A stretch of 51,739 nt of DNA, from IMG/VR virus record IMGVR_UViG_3300020020_000042, positions 1 through 51,739 of that record; one strand, 5' to 3'. Of this stretch, positions 8,511-14,712 are shown piece after piece. Position 1 is the stretch's first letter. Each line of letters opens with the position of its first letter. Under the pieces are notes generated by a model. That model did not search any database. It had not been told where the DNA came from and was given only the letters and a program-made list of their open reading frames with translations. Made by a program: the position numbers and the translations under genes. Source of the stretch: a virus.

Positions 8511-8963
8511 TTAGGCACCACCTCCTTTATTTCTGTAGCTAAGCACGGCCAAGTATCTGCACGTTCTACATTCTCTGTAACCTCTTGTTGGATCTATATA
8601 AATGTTACCTTCGTTATATGGATGTCCATTTATGCAATGGGTTTTAAGTATACCATTTAGACCACGTCTTACGTTTTCGGCATGAGTGACTGCTTCCAAA
8701 TGGTTTGGATTTCCACATCTGTGAACCCTACAAATATGATCGACGATCAGTCCCTTCGGTATTATACCTTTGAATATAAGATGAGAAATTATATGGGATG
8801 GCTTCTGATTCTTTCTGGGTCGATTAAGTTCGTCTCTGTATCTCCATGCATACGTTCCATAAAGAGCCGACCCACCTAAGGCTCTAGTCCATAGCCAACA
8901 AGCATCTCTTTCGTTTGGTATGTTATATTTTTCAATAAATAGATCAAACTTTAACCCATACAA
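8511..8963 (-). CDS. HNH homing endonuclease
   Basis: About 150 residues, frame open from TTG 8963 or earlier. Shows CWLWTRALGG, then the HNH core with SHLIF, IVDHICRVHRCGNPNHLE and a trailing ENVRRG, plus a C-terminal CINGHPY...CRTCR zinc knuckle. HNH enzymes nick or cut DNA to spread their own gene. No ATG exists at the start: the frame is continuous with a degraded copy of the helicase N-terminus, so it may have been an in-frame insertion. Its TAA abuts the helicase ATG. Confidence 0.85.
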   Translation of the reverse strand: MYGLKFDLFIEKYNIPNERDACWLWTRALGGSALYGTYAWRYRDELNRPRKNQKPSHIISHLIFKGIIPKGLIVDHICRVHRCGNPNHLEAVTHAENVRRGLNGILKTHCINGHPYNEGNIYIDPTRGYRECRTCRYLAVLSYRNKGGGA

Positions 8964-8992
8964 TGCCGAATCGGGACCAAAAACGTGGGCAA

Positions 8993-9073
8993 TTAGAGAT
9001 CCCCGTTTAGGCTCCAGCTTGGTTTAGGCTCCAGCTTGTTTACTGTTTCGGCTTGAAAGTCAAACAGTTCCAT
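8993..9073 (-). pseudogene. second copy of the helicase N-terminus, truncated
   Basis: ATG 9073 begins MELFDFQAETVNKLEPK, homologous to the helicase start MLLFDFQQETVDRLESK. A 17-bp tandem duplication (9005-9038) shifts the frame to a stop at 8993; with one copy removed the frame reads RGSLIAHVFG and enters the HNH gene. It ends at the same point, just before motif I, where the downstream helicase is damaged. Confidence 0.7.
9005..9038. repeat. 17-bp tandem duplication
   Basis: GTTTAGGCTCCAGCTTG occurs twice head to tail (9005-9021, 9022-9038). The duplication frameshifts the truncated helicase N-terminus upstream of the HNH gene. Confidence 0.95.
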
Positions 9074-9077
9074 TAAT

Positions 9078-9380
9078 TTATCCTAATGATTGTTGATTCA
9101 ATTTATCAATAGCAAGCCTCGCACGTTCAATTCTTCCACGAGCAACGCCCCGATCTTCGGGGAAGCTCTTTTCTCTATTCAATGTAGGCTCAGGAATGGT
9201 GCCGTCTGGTCGAACTTGAACTATCCAGTCTCGTTCGAACTTCTTACACCGTTCATTTTGACATCTGAAAATGTGAAGTTGTCCTTGTCGTCGCGATTCC
9301 ATTGGCCTAACCCCCGCTGGTTGGCCAAGTTCTTTGCACTCAGGACAACGTCTGGCTTCATCAAAAGTTGTGTCGCTCAT
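9078..9380 (-). CDS. zinc beta-ribbon protein
   Basis: 100 residues with CPECKELG (~12) and CQNERCKKFE (~40), a four-Cys ribbon, followed by an Arg-rich helical C-terminus. May bind nucleic acid. ATGA overlap with the upstream gene. Confidence 0.68.
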   Translation of the reverse strand: MSDTTFDEARRCPECKELGQPAGVRPMESRRQGQLHIFRCQNERCKKFERDWIVQVRPDGTIPEPTLNREKSFPEDRGVARGRIERARLAIDKLNQQSLG

Positions 9381-9592
9381 ACCTTAGCCGTCCATTTGTT
9401 CCAGATTCCGATGGCTGCATAGAGAGAATCTTTCACATCAAAGGTGGCATTGAAGTTCTCCACTAACTTAAGGAATGCGTCTACCTTTAAGCAATTATGG
9501 CAGTCGACTTCAGCTTCATTCCAAGTACTCCAGGATACTTCTTTGCCACACAGTGATTCGTCGGGATCGTCGTCCCAGACCCAATGGTTCAT
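9377..9592 (-). CDS. small Trp/Cys-rich protein
   Basis: 71 residues. HWVWDDDPDESLCGKE...CHNCLK resembles a family of short phage proteins in which CG and CxxC pairs bind zinc. Coupled to both neighbours by 4-bp overlaps. Confidence 0.62.
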   Translation of the reverse strand: MNHWVWDDDPDESLCGKEVSWSTWNEAEVDCHNCLKVDAFLKLVENFNATFDVKDSLYAAIGIWNKWTAKV

Positions 9593-9888
9593 CGATTATT
9601 ATCCTCGTTCGCCTCAAAGCCAAATCTTGACCACTTCTCATAGAGTCTTTGGCGAGACAGGCCTATCATGCGAGCAATGGCGACGGTGGAAAGTAAGGAC
9701 CGACAACGCCATAGAAAGGTGAGCATTTCCCTATCGTAATCCTCAAGGTCTTCACGATATTTCTCTTTGAGCACTCGTCTACGCTCCACCATATCACTTA
9801 TGGTATCTTTCAATAACTTTCCGTCGTTGCCTAGCCTTTCGAATAATTCATCGTGTTGCGAACTAGGCGGCATTCTGCTTGTTCTCAT
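9589..9888 (-). CDS. helix-turn-helix protein
   Basis: 99 residues. A charged helical N-terminus is followed by LSTVAIARMIGLSRQRLYEKWSR (~66-88), which reads as a helix-turn-helix. Overlaps the BldC-like gene by 26 bp; the two DNA-binding proteins are likely coexpressed regulators. Confidence 0.7.
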   Translation of the reverse strand: MRTSRMPPSSQHDELFERLGNDGKLLKDTISDMVERRRVLKEKYREDLEDYDREMLTFLWRCRSLLSTVAIARMIGLSRQRLYEKWSRFGFEANEDNNR

Positions 9889-10129
9889 GGTTTTCCGAAA
9901 CCTTAATAACGTCAGGCCGGTAAAATCTGCGATGACCGCCTAGGGTTCTAAAGCACCTAACGTCGGATAGGTAATCCTTCTCATTAATCCATCGGTTTAT
10001 TGTCTTAGACTTTACCCCAAAATGGTCGGCTACTTCCCTTGGAGTCATCCAGTCAGCTGGATTGATGACTTCCGGCAAGGGAATTTTTTCATCTGATAAC
10101 ACTTCTTCCAATGAGTGCTCGGAAGTCAT
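9863..10129 (-). CDS. BldC/MerR-like winged HTH DNA-binding protein
   Basis: 88 residues. WMTPREVADHFGVKSKTINRW (~27-47) and FRTLGGHRRFYRPDV (~60-74) match the helix-turn-helix and wing of BldC/excisionase-like proteins. Such proteins act as small transcription factors or recombination directionality factors. No integrase is in the window, so a regulatory role is more likely. Confidence 0.82.
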   Translation of the reverse strand: MTSEHSLEEVLSDEKIPLPEVINPADWMTPREVADHFGVKSKTINRWINEKDYLSDVRCFRTLGGHRRFYRPDVIKVSENHENKQNAA

Positions 10130-10253
10130 CTGTACTCCCTAAATAAAGAAATTAAAAGTAACAGGGGGTTTATTCGCGGCTGCTAGCCATAGGGAAAATC
10201 GGACAAAAAACCCAAGGCGAGCCGAAGAACAGATCAACGGTCGGTAATTCTGC

Positions 10254-10335
10254 GTTGCTAAATACATAGCAACTGTTATCCCCCTGTTACGCCTATAAAT
10301 TGACTTAGGCGTGAGGTTTCCCCCACGCCTAAGTC
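10254..10335 (-). promoter_or_regulatory. leader with two strong hairpins
   Basis: A 12-bp perfect hairpin (GACTTAGGCGTG, 10302-10313, with 10324-10335) and a 7-bp one (GTTGCTA 10254-10260 with 10267-10273) lie between the ParB-like gene and the BldC-like operon. Neither is followed by a convincing T run, so an attenuator or stability element is more likely than a simple terminator. No credible gene lies in 10130-10390. Confidence 0.45.
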
Positions 10336-10361
10336 TAGCGCGGTGCTGACACATGTGTCAA
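10332..10361 (-). promoter_or_regulatory. candidate promoter overlapping a 14-bp palindrome
   Basis: On the minus strand TTGACA (10361-10356) and TAGACT (10337-10332) are 18 nt apart. The perfect palindrome TGACACATGTGTCA (10347-10360) covers the -35 box, as an operator would. It would drive the 10129-to-left operon. Based on pattern only. Confidence 0.4.
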
Positions 10362-10390
10362 GGCACAGCTCCATTGATGATCTTGAGTTT

Positions 10391-11194
10391 TCAGTGAGCG
10401 ACCGGCATTTTCTCGTTGGTAACGCCACCTGGCTGAAAATCAACGACTTGCCATGATTCTCCATCACGAAACTTATTCCAGGCCTTGACCGTTACCGCAG
10501 CCATCCACACGTCCGAGCGACGTTCGTGATCGTTCTGAGCCAACTTATTCAGCTTACGCTTAAGAGCATCAATGGGATTGCCCTTAATTGAGTTATGCTG
10601 ATCAGAAAGCCTCTCGAAGAACGCCTTGCAATCGTCTGGATTGATTTGGAAGAAGGTAAACCAGCACCATCCCACGACTGATGCCATAAGATTGGTAGTA
10701 CCGGCTATTCCTGACGACTCCCTGGCCACATCACGCAGCCAAGGATACTCTTCCAAGACCCTGTCCAACATGGCATTACTGGCAACTTCAACCTTGCCAA
10801 GCTGAAGTCCCTTACGCCAGATATAAACCTTCCTGACGATGGAAGCCAAAATAGGAGCGTTCTTTTCTTTTCTCATGGTGAGAAGGTTCGCGAACGTCAT
10901 TTTGGCGCCAGTATCAACGGTGGTACGTGCTTTGCGCTGTACTCCGTACGCAACCCACATTTCGATGGTGCAGTTAGACTGAATTACTGCTAGCAGTCTG
11001 TGCTGACCGTCGATCAGTTCGTCGTTTACATCAAACTTGATTGTCTGTCCGTTGTCGGCCCAATCGCCACTGGCCATGTCTTCGGCATATGATTTGACCA
11101 AGTACTCTCTGACTGGGCGATTGTCGTGATTTGTAGCTAGCCACTTATGAGCAAGATCTGGTGTGACTTTGACTAGCTTCATCTTCGTTGTCAT
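10391..11194 (-). CDS. ParB-N-domain-like protein
   Basis: 267 residues. YAEDMASGDWADNGQTIKF and ELIDGQHRLLAVIQS (~36-70) form a ParB/sulfiredoxin-like fold with the GQHR signature. The remainder is alpha-helical. ParB-fold phage proteins use CTP or ATP in partition, regulation or nuclease activity; the sequence does not choose among these. Starts inside the preceding membrane-protein gene (50-bp overlap). Confidence 0.78.
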   Translation of the reverse strand: MTTKMKLVKVTPDLAHKWLATNHDNRPVREYLVKSYAEDMASGDWADNGQTIKFDVNDELIDGQHRLLAVIQSNCTIEMWVAYGVQRKARTTVDTGAKMTFANLLTMRKEKNAPILASIVRKVYIWRKGLQLGKVEVASNAMLDRVLEEYPWLRDVARESSGIAGTTNLMASVVGWCWFTFFQINPDDCKAFFERLSDQHNSIKGNPIDALKRKLNKLAQNDHERRSDVWMAAVTVKAWNKFRDGESWQVVDFQPGGVTNEKMPVAH

Positions 11195-11408
11195 ATGTCG
11201 TTTCCTTTATTATAAATGTCCAGTCGTCTGCGAATGAATTATCTGGTAATATAACTTCTGGTTGTATTTGAATCTCTTCCGGTTTATTTTTAGTGAGTGT
11301 TTTAACAATAAAGTAAATTATACATACGATTGCCCAAACAGGGATCAGCAGTCCACATGTTGCTAAGGAAGAGAATATGGCCAAGATGATCAAATTATTG
11401 TCATTCAT
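11145..11408 (-). CDS. small membrane protein
   Basis: 87 residues with a long hydrophobic N-terminal segment (~5-36, probably one or two helices) and a polar acidic C-terminus. Its 3' end overlaps the ParB-like start. Function unknown. Confidence 0.6.
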   Translation of the reverse strand: MNDNNLIILAIFSSLATCGLLIPVWAIVCIIYFIVKTLTKNKPEEIQIQPEVILPDNSFADDWTFIIKETTYDNEDEASQSHTRSCS

Positions 11409-11439
11409 GGCACTGCCTCAAATTTAGGGGATGGTGCGC

Positions 11440-11643
11440 TTAGTCCTCAATCGTCTTTATCTCATCGTCCCTTAGTTTCCATTCATCTTCGTCAATATTC
11501 CACTCCTGTCGCCATCCACTGCAATGGGCACAAAGTTCAGGAGCGAGGCTATATGCTTCGTCAAGCGCACGGTCCTCGTTTTCTGCTTCAACTTCAATTT
11601 TGAAGTTTAATTGCTTGACAAGGTTGACTTCGAACTTAGGCAA
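11440..11643 (-). CDS. small acidic protein
   Basis: 67 residues, very acidic, with CAHCSGW in the middle. Beta-strand-like N-terminus (FEVNLVKQLNFKIEVEAEN). Unrecognised. Confidence 0.6.
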   Translation of the reverse strand: MPKFEVNLVKQLNFKIEVEAENEDRALDEAYSLAPELCAHCSGWRQEWNIDEDEWKLRDDEIKTIED

Positions 11644-11734
11644 TTTATTTCCTTCCTATTATATAGAGGAAGGGTACGTGCGCCTGTGGGCGTATGAACC
11701 AGATATTTCCATCAGGAGTGCCGTACCCTTCCAG

Positions 11735-11809
11735 TCCCCAGAGTGGGATTCGAACCCACACATTATCTCACTTTAAATGAGTGATCTCTGCCAGTTGGAT
11801 TACCTGGGG
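11735..11809 (-). tRNA. tRNA-Lys (anticodon TTT), atypical A33
   Basis: Acceptor CCCCAGG/TCTGGGG, T arm with GGTTCGAATCC, anticodon stem TCACT/AGTGA with loop CATTTAA giving TTT. Position 33 is A instead of the near-universal U, so decoding ability is uncertain. Confidence 0.82.
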
Positions 11810-11810
11810 G

Positions 11811-11891
11811 TTAATAGAAAATCAAACCTATGGCTGCAACAAGAACAAGTACTCCAATGAGGAAAGTAGTCACCCACTCGTATTTGAACAT
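11811..11891 (-). CDS. 26-residue membrane peptide
   Basis: ATG 11891 with AGGAG 6 nt upstream opens MFKYEWVTTFLIGVLVLVAA..., essentially one transmembrane helix, ending 2 bp from tRNA-Lys. The strong RBS supports it. Confidence 0.6.
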   Translation of the reverse strand: MFKYEWVTTFLIGVLVLVAAIGLIFY

Positions 11892-11909
11892 TATTGCTCC
11901 TTTAGAAAT

Positions 11910-11987
11910 GGCCCTTGAGTAGCTTCATAGTGGCTAGAGCCTGTGATCTAGGAATTCCCACCATGAATCCGGCGCTAAGCAAGGGCC
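11910..11987. ncRNA. 78-nt stem-closed, tRNA-like element
   Basis: GGCCCTTG (11910-11917) pairs with CAAGGGCC (11980-11987). Read on the plus strand it has a D-arm-like GCTT...GAGC with GTGG in the loop, but no T loop or normal anticodon arm. A second bulged hairpin (GATCGGG...CCCGATC, 11997-12032) follows. Strand and function unclear. Nothing codes in 11892-12099. Confidence 0.4.
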
Positions 11988-12099
11988 AATATTCTAGATC
12001 GGGGATGGCCGGTACCATCAAGGCGCCCGATCAAGTCTTATGTAGATCGTATCACACTCGGGACGGTTGAGACAAATGTTCCTTAAATGATGATATGTC

Positions 12100-12513
12100 C
12101 TAATATCTAGGGTAATCGCAGCCAACTTCTCCATTGCCAGTTCTATAATTACGAATAGGTTGGTCCATTCCAGCCTTAATCATACAATCAAGAACGCCTA
12201 TTGGCTTTGTGTCCAATTGGTTAGCAGCCAGCCTCACCTTAGTTCCTCGTTTTACTTCTAGATTGAAAAACCAAGGCGAACTCGTTTGTTCCCAAGTGTT
12301 AAGTCTTATTTTATTGAGATCGACCCAGATACGAACAACTTCATCTCTTTTTGGTGGGTCGAATACTACAGACATTTCCAAACAGACAGTGTCGTCATCA
12401 GTATTGCAACCGTCATCATTTGGTCGTGAAGTCAACGTAACTATAACAATTAATGCTAGGGCAATTCCTAGGACAACAAGTGAAGGACTGACCTTTTTAG
12501 TTTCTTGTGCCAA
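12100..12513 (-). CDS. membrane-anchored or exported protein
   Basis: 137 residues: short basic N-terminus, one hydrophobic helix (SLVVLGIALALIVIVTLTS, ~11-29), then a polar domain with four Cys residues that could form disulfides outside the membrane. Unrecognised. Confidence 0.65.
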   Translation of the reverse strand: MAQETKKVSPSLVVLGIALALIVIVTLTSRPNDDGCNTDDDTVCLEMSVVFDPPKRDEVVRIWVDLNKIRLNTWEQTSSPWFFNLEVKRGTKVRLAANQLDTKPIGVLDCMIKAGMDQPIRNYRTGNGEVGCDYPRY

Positions 12514-12522
12514 TTAGACCTA

Positions 12523-12732
12523 CTAACTGTTGAGATATGATGGTACTGCAATCTTGTGCTGTTTCAATGTTGCTTCAGTATTTTCCCATGCTGAGTCATT
12601 TTCTGTGCATATTTCCGTGACTCCAATAAGTCCCCAAAGTTGACGCTCGGCGTCTCTTACATCACCTAGATGATCAGCCAGAGCTTGACCGCAAAGAACA
12701 TCGACGATTATTGTTTTCTCTTCATCAGTCAT
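12523..12732 (-). CDS. hypothetical protein
   Basis: 69 residues, acidic, no recognised motif. ATGA overlap with the upstream coiled-coil gene. Confidence 0.6.
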   Translation of the reverse strand: MTDEEKTIIVDVLCGQALADHLGDVRDAERQLWGLIGVTEICTENDSAWENTEATLKQHKIAVPSYLNS

Positions 12733-13295
12733 GATCCCACTTCTAACTTCGAGTCCGCAATCTGTGTTGCCTTGGCTCGACCATATAGCTTAGAACCTAG
12801 TTGATCAATTCTGCTTTCAATAACTCTGATTGCTTCATTCGCTTTATCAGACACTGACCGTCCAGATTCTTTGTGTAGCTGAATTATCTCGCGCATTAAC
12901 ACTAATTGCTGAGTAAGTGCTGCATGTGATTCTTCCATTTGTGAAGTCAAATTTGAATTCACAAGCTCATGAATTTGAGCCAGCTTACCATTGGTAAAAT
13001 TAGATGCTTCGCGTGTTTGTTCAGCTACTAACTTATTGGAAGCAATCAGGAGTCGGGCTGCTTCCTCGGCCTTCTTTTGAATTGCGTCTTGACGCTCTTC
13101 CAGCAACCGGGCAGCTTCGGCTGCTTGCTTCTGGATAGCATCTTGACGTTTTTCCAATTGATCAGCTACAGCATCTTGACGCTCATAGTCCTGCTCTTTG
13201 CCCTTACGAATTTGCCAGGCATTAAGACTAGTCGTCAACACTGTGGTGAGTAACGCACCAACAGCAACAATAACAGCTAACCAAACTGGTTCCAT
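12729..13295 (-). CDS. membrane-anchored coiled-coil protein with heptad repeats
   Basis: 188 residues from ATG 13295 (MEPVWLAV...), chosen because a start four codons upstream would lie in a tRNA. One N-terminal membrane helix, then a long coiled coil with imperfect repeats of RQDAIQK.AAEAARLLEE. Predicted as a bundle or stalk facing the cytoplasm or periplasm; function unknown. Confidence 0.68.
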   Translation of the reverse strand: MEPVWLAVIVAVGALLTTVLTTSLNAWQIRKGKEQDYERQDAVADQLEKRQDAIQKQAAEAARLLEERQDAIQKKAEEAARLLIASNKLVAEQTREASNFTNGKLAQIHELVNSNLTSQMEESHAALTQQLVLMREIIQLHKESGRSVSDKANEAIRVIESRIDQLGSKLYGRAKATQIADSKLEVGS

Positions 13296-13296
13296 G

Positions 13297-13367
13297 TGTC
13301 CCCGCACGGTATTGATCCGTGTTCTCCGGATTAAAAGTCCAGAGCATCACCTTAATGCTTCGGGGAC
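13297..13367 (-). tRNA. second tRNA-Lys (TTT), T loop lacks T54
   Basis: Acceptor GTCCCCG/CGGGGAC, D stem GCAT/ATGC, anticodon stem CTGGA/TCCGG with loop CTTTTAA (TTT), T stem CACGG/CCGTG. The T loop ATCAATA begins with A where TTC is expected. The gene lies 2 bp upstream of a CDS start. Confidence 0.75.
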
Positions 13368-13513
13368 ATGCTTACTACTTTCTGTGTTTTGGACTAACTT
13401 GATGCTTATAGCATCCCTGATAATAAGTTTGTACACGAAAACAATACCATTTATTTAAACAAAGTCTGTAATACGGATATCTTTTATTGAAAAATAGTTT
13501 TAGACGTGTCACG

Positions 13514-13586
13514 TACCCTCAGTAGGATTCGAACCTACAACATTCGAATTAGAAGTCCGACTCTCTATCCATTGAGATATGAGGGC
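13514..13586 (-). tRNA. tRNA-Arg (TCT)
   Basis: Acceptor GCCCTCA/TGAGGGT (with a G-U first pair), D arm TCTC/GAGA, anticodon loop CTTCTAA (TCT, reads AGA), T arm GTAGGTTCGAATCCTAC. AGA is rare in high-GC hosts. Between this and the previous tRNA (13368-13513) I see one weak hairpin (GATGC/GCATC near 13400) and no gene. Confidence 0.92.
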
Positions 13587-13673
13587 AATTAATGGCGACG
13601 CAAGGCTAGTTAATTGGACTCTCCCCTTTTGCGTTCTCACCTAGTCCTAGACCATCAAGTTTATTTACCGATT

Positions 13674-13889
13674 TTATATGCCGTCTTCGGGGCTTTCGTC
13701 GTCGTCCTCATCCTCTTCGTCTTCGTCGTACCAGTCTTCGTCTTCTTCCTCTTCGTCCTCCCAGTCCTCTTCCTCATCTACTTCTTCTTCAACAACTGCA
13801 CCTTGGTCACCCACTACATTGGTCACCGTTGGCTCTTCAATTGGTTCGAAGTCAGCGGGCCAAAGCTTAGGACCCAAATCAGGCTGCAT
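13674..13889 (-). CDS. highly acidic protein (possible DNA mimic)
   Basis: 71 residues; the last ~40 are almost entirely D and E with aromatic residues at intervals. Such composition occurs in DNA-mimic anti-restriction proteins and in charge-neutralising peptides. The acidic track also creates a Ser-rich ORF on the opposite strand, which is an artefact. Confidence 0.6.
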   Translation of the reverse strand: MQPDLGPKLWPADFEPIEEPTVTNVVGDQGAVVEEEVDEEEDWEDEEEEDEDWYDEDEEDEDDDESPEDGI

Positions 13890-13916
13890 GGAAATTCCCT
13901 TCTTATTGTATTTACG

Positions 13917-13989
13917 TGACCCTGGTAGGACTTGAACCTACGACCGACGAATTATGAGTTCGCTTCTCTTCCAACTGAGATACAGGGTC
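13917..13989 (-). tRNA. tRNA-Met (CAT)
   Basis: Acceptor GACCCTG/CAGGGTC fully paired, D arm TCTC/GAGA, anticodon loop CTCATAA, T arm GTAGGTTCAAGTCCTAC. The paired first base suggests an elongator, or an Ile2 tRNA if C34 is modified. Confidence 0.92.
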
Positions 13990-13997
13990 AGGGCCAT

Positions 13998-14195
13998 TTA
14001 TTCGGAACCCCAGTCATCATCATAAAAATATGCATAATATGATGTTAGGTCCGATGGACCAAAGACATGAGGTTTCGGTAACGAATAAGATATTTTCCGA
14101 CCACACCAACTACATATGCCATACTTGTCTGGATCGTTGTGTCGTCCATAGACACTACGAGGACAGTTTAGTCTGTTGCGGTCTTCTTGTCTCAT
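13998..14195 (-). CDS. small zinc-finger-like protein
   Basis: 65 residues with C-x15-C-x2-C (NCPRS...CSWCGRK). Aromatic, acidic tail. ATGA overlap with the upstream exported-protein gene. Confidence 0.58.
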   Translation of the reverse strand: MRQEDRNRLNCPRSVYGRHNDPDKYGICSWCGRKISYSLPKPHVFGPSDLTSYYAYFYDDDWGSE

Positions 14196-14563
14196 GGCAA
14201 TCTGATTATGCTGGGTTTGGGGTATGGTCCTACGGGACTAGGAGATTCTGGTCTAGGTGATACTGGACCACGTGTCGGTCCACTGCTGCCAGTGTTTCCA
14301 CCCGCATTTGATGGCCTAGGCGTGGGACTTGATGCAGAAGTAGGATCAGGAGTGGGGTCCAAGTTAACTTTTACTGTTGGGCCGCTTTTCTGGCTGGACT
14401 TACTTGGACTTGGCATCGTATTGGTCGAATTGGTTACGCTGGTTTCTATGGTAGCTTGTGGAGCTGGGTTATTCTCATTTCCGGCAAGCGAATAGCTTAC
14501 TGTATAACTTCCAGCACCAATGAATACCAGCGCTCCAATTCCTATTAGGGTTTGCTTCTTCAT
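14192..14563 (-). CDS. exported Pro/Ser/Thr-rich protein
   Basis: 123 residues: KKQ, a hydrophobic signal/anchor (~5-27), then a low-complexity P/S/T/N/G-rich tail that ends without a domain. The tail may be glycosylated and span the cell wall. Function unknown. Confidence 0.62.
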   Translation of the reverse strand: MKKQTLIGIGALVFIGAGSYTVSYSLAGNENNPAPQATIETSVTNSTNTMPSPSKSSQKSGPTVKVNLDPTPDPTSASSPTPRPSNAGGNTGSSGPTRGPVSPRPESPSPVGPYPKPSIIRLP

Positions 14564-14581
14564 TTCTTACCTTTCATTTGG

Positions 14582-14700
14582 GGTGGAATAGGATGTTCAC
14601 CCTGGCCGGACAGTAATCTCGCCGATCCGGAGTTCTCCTCCGACTTCTATTTCCTATTCCACCTTGCAGTGTGGTGAGGACCTCTCCGACTCCACCGCAC
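14582..14700. ncRNA. two stem-closed RNA structures between genes
   Basis: GGTGGAATAGGA (14582-14593) is perfectly complementary to 14652-14663, enclosing a CGGAG/CTCCG hairpin. Next to it AGTGTGGTG pairs with CACCGCACT (14667-14700). They separate the Ro60 gene from the downstream gene and may be RNase III processing sites. No T loop is present. Confidence 0.45.
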
Positions 14701-14712
14701 TCTCAATAAAGT

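Noticed and set aside
8511-9073. Intein in the helicase
   Set aside because: No intein splice motifs surround the HNH domain, and a separate start codon and RBS follow it.
9589-10129. Excisionase of an integration module
   Set aside because: The HTH protein could be an excisionase, but no integrase or attachment site is visible in the window.
10139-10354. 71-codon ORF in the leader before the BldC-like gene
   Set aside because: Covers promoter and hairpins, no RBS, unlikely composition.
13678-13935. Serine-rich plus-strand ORF
   Set aside because: Antisense of the D/E-rich protein; poly-Ser arises from complementing acidic codons.
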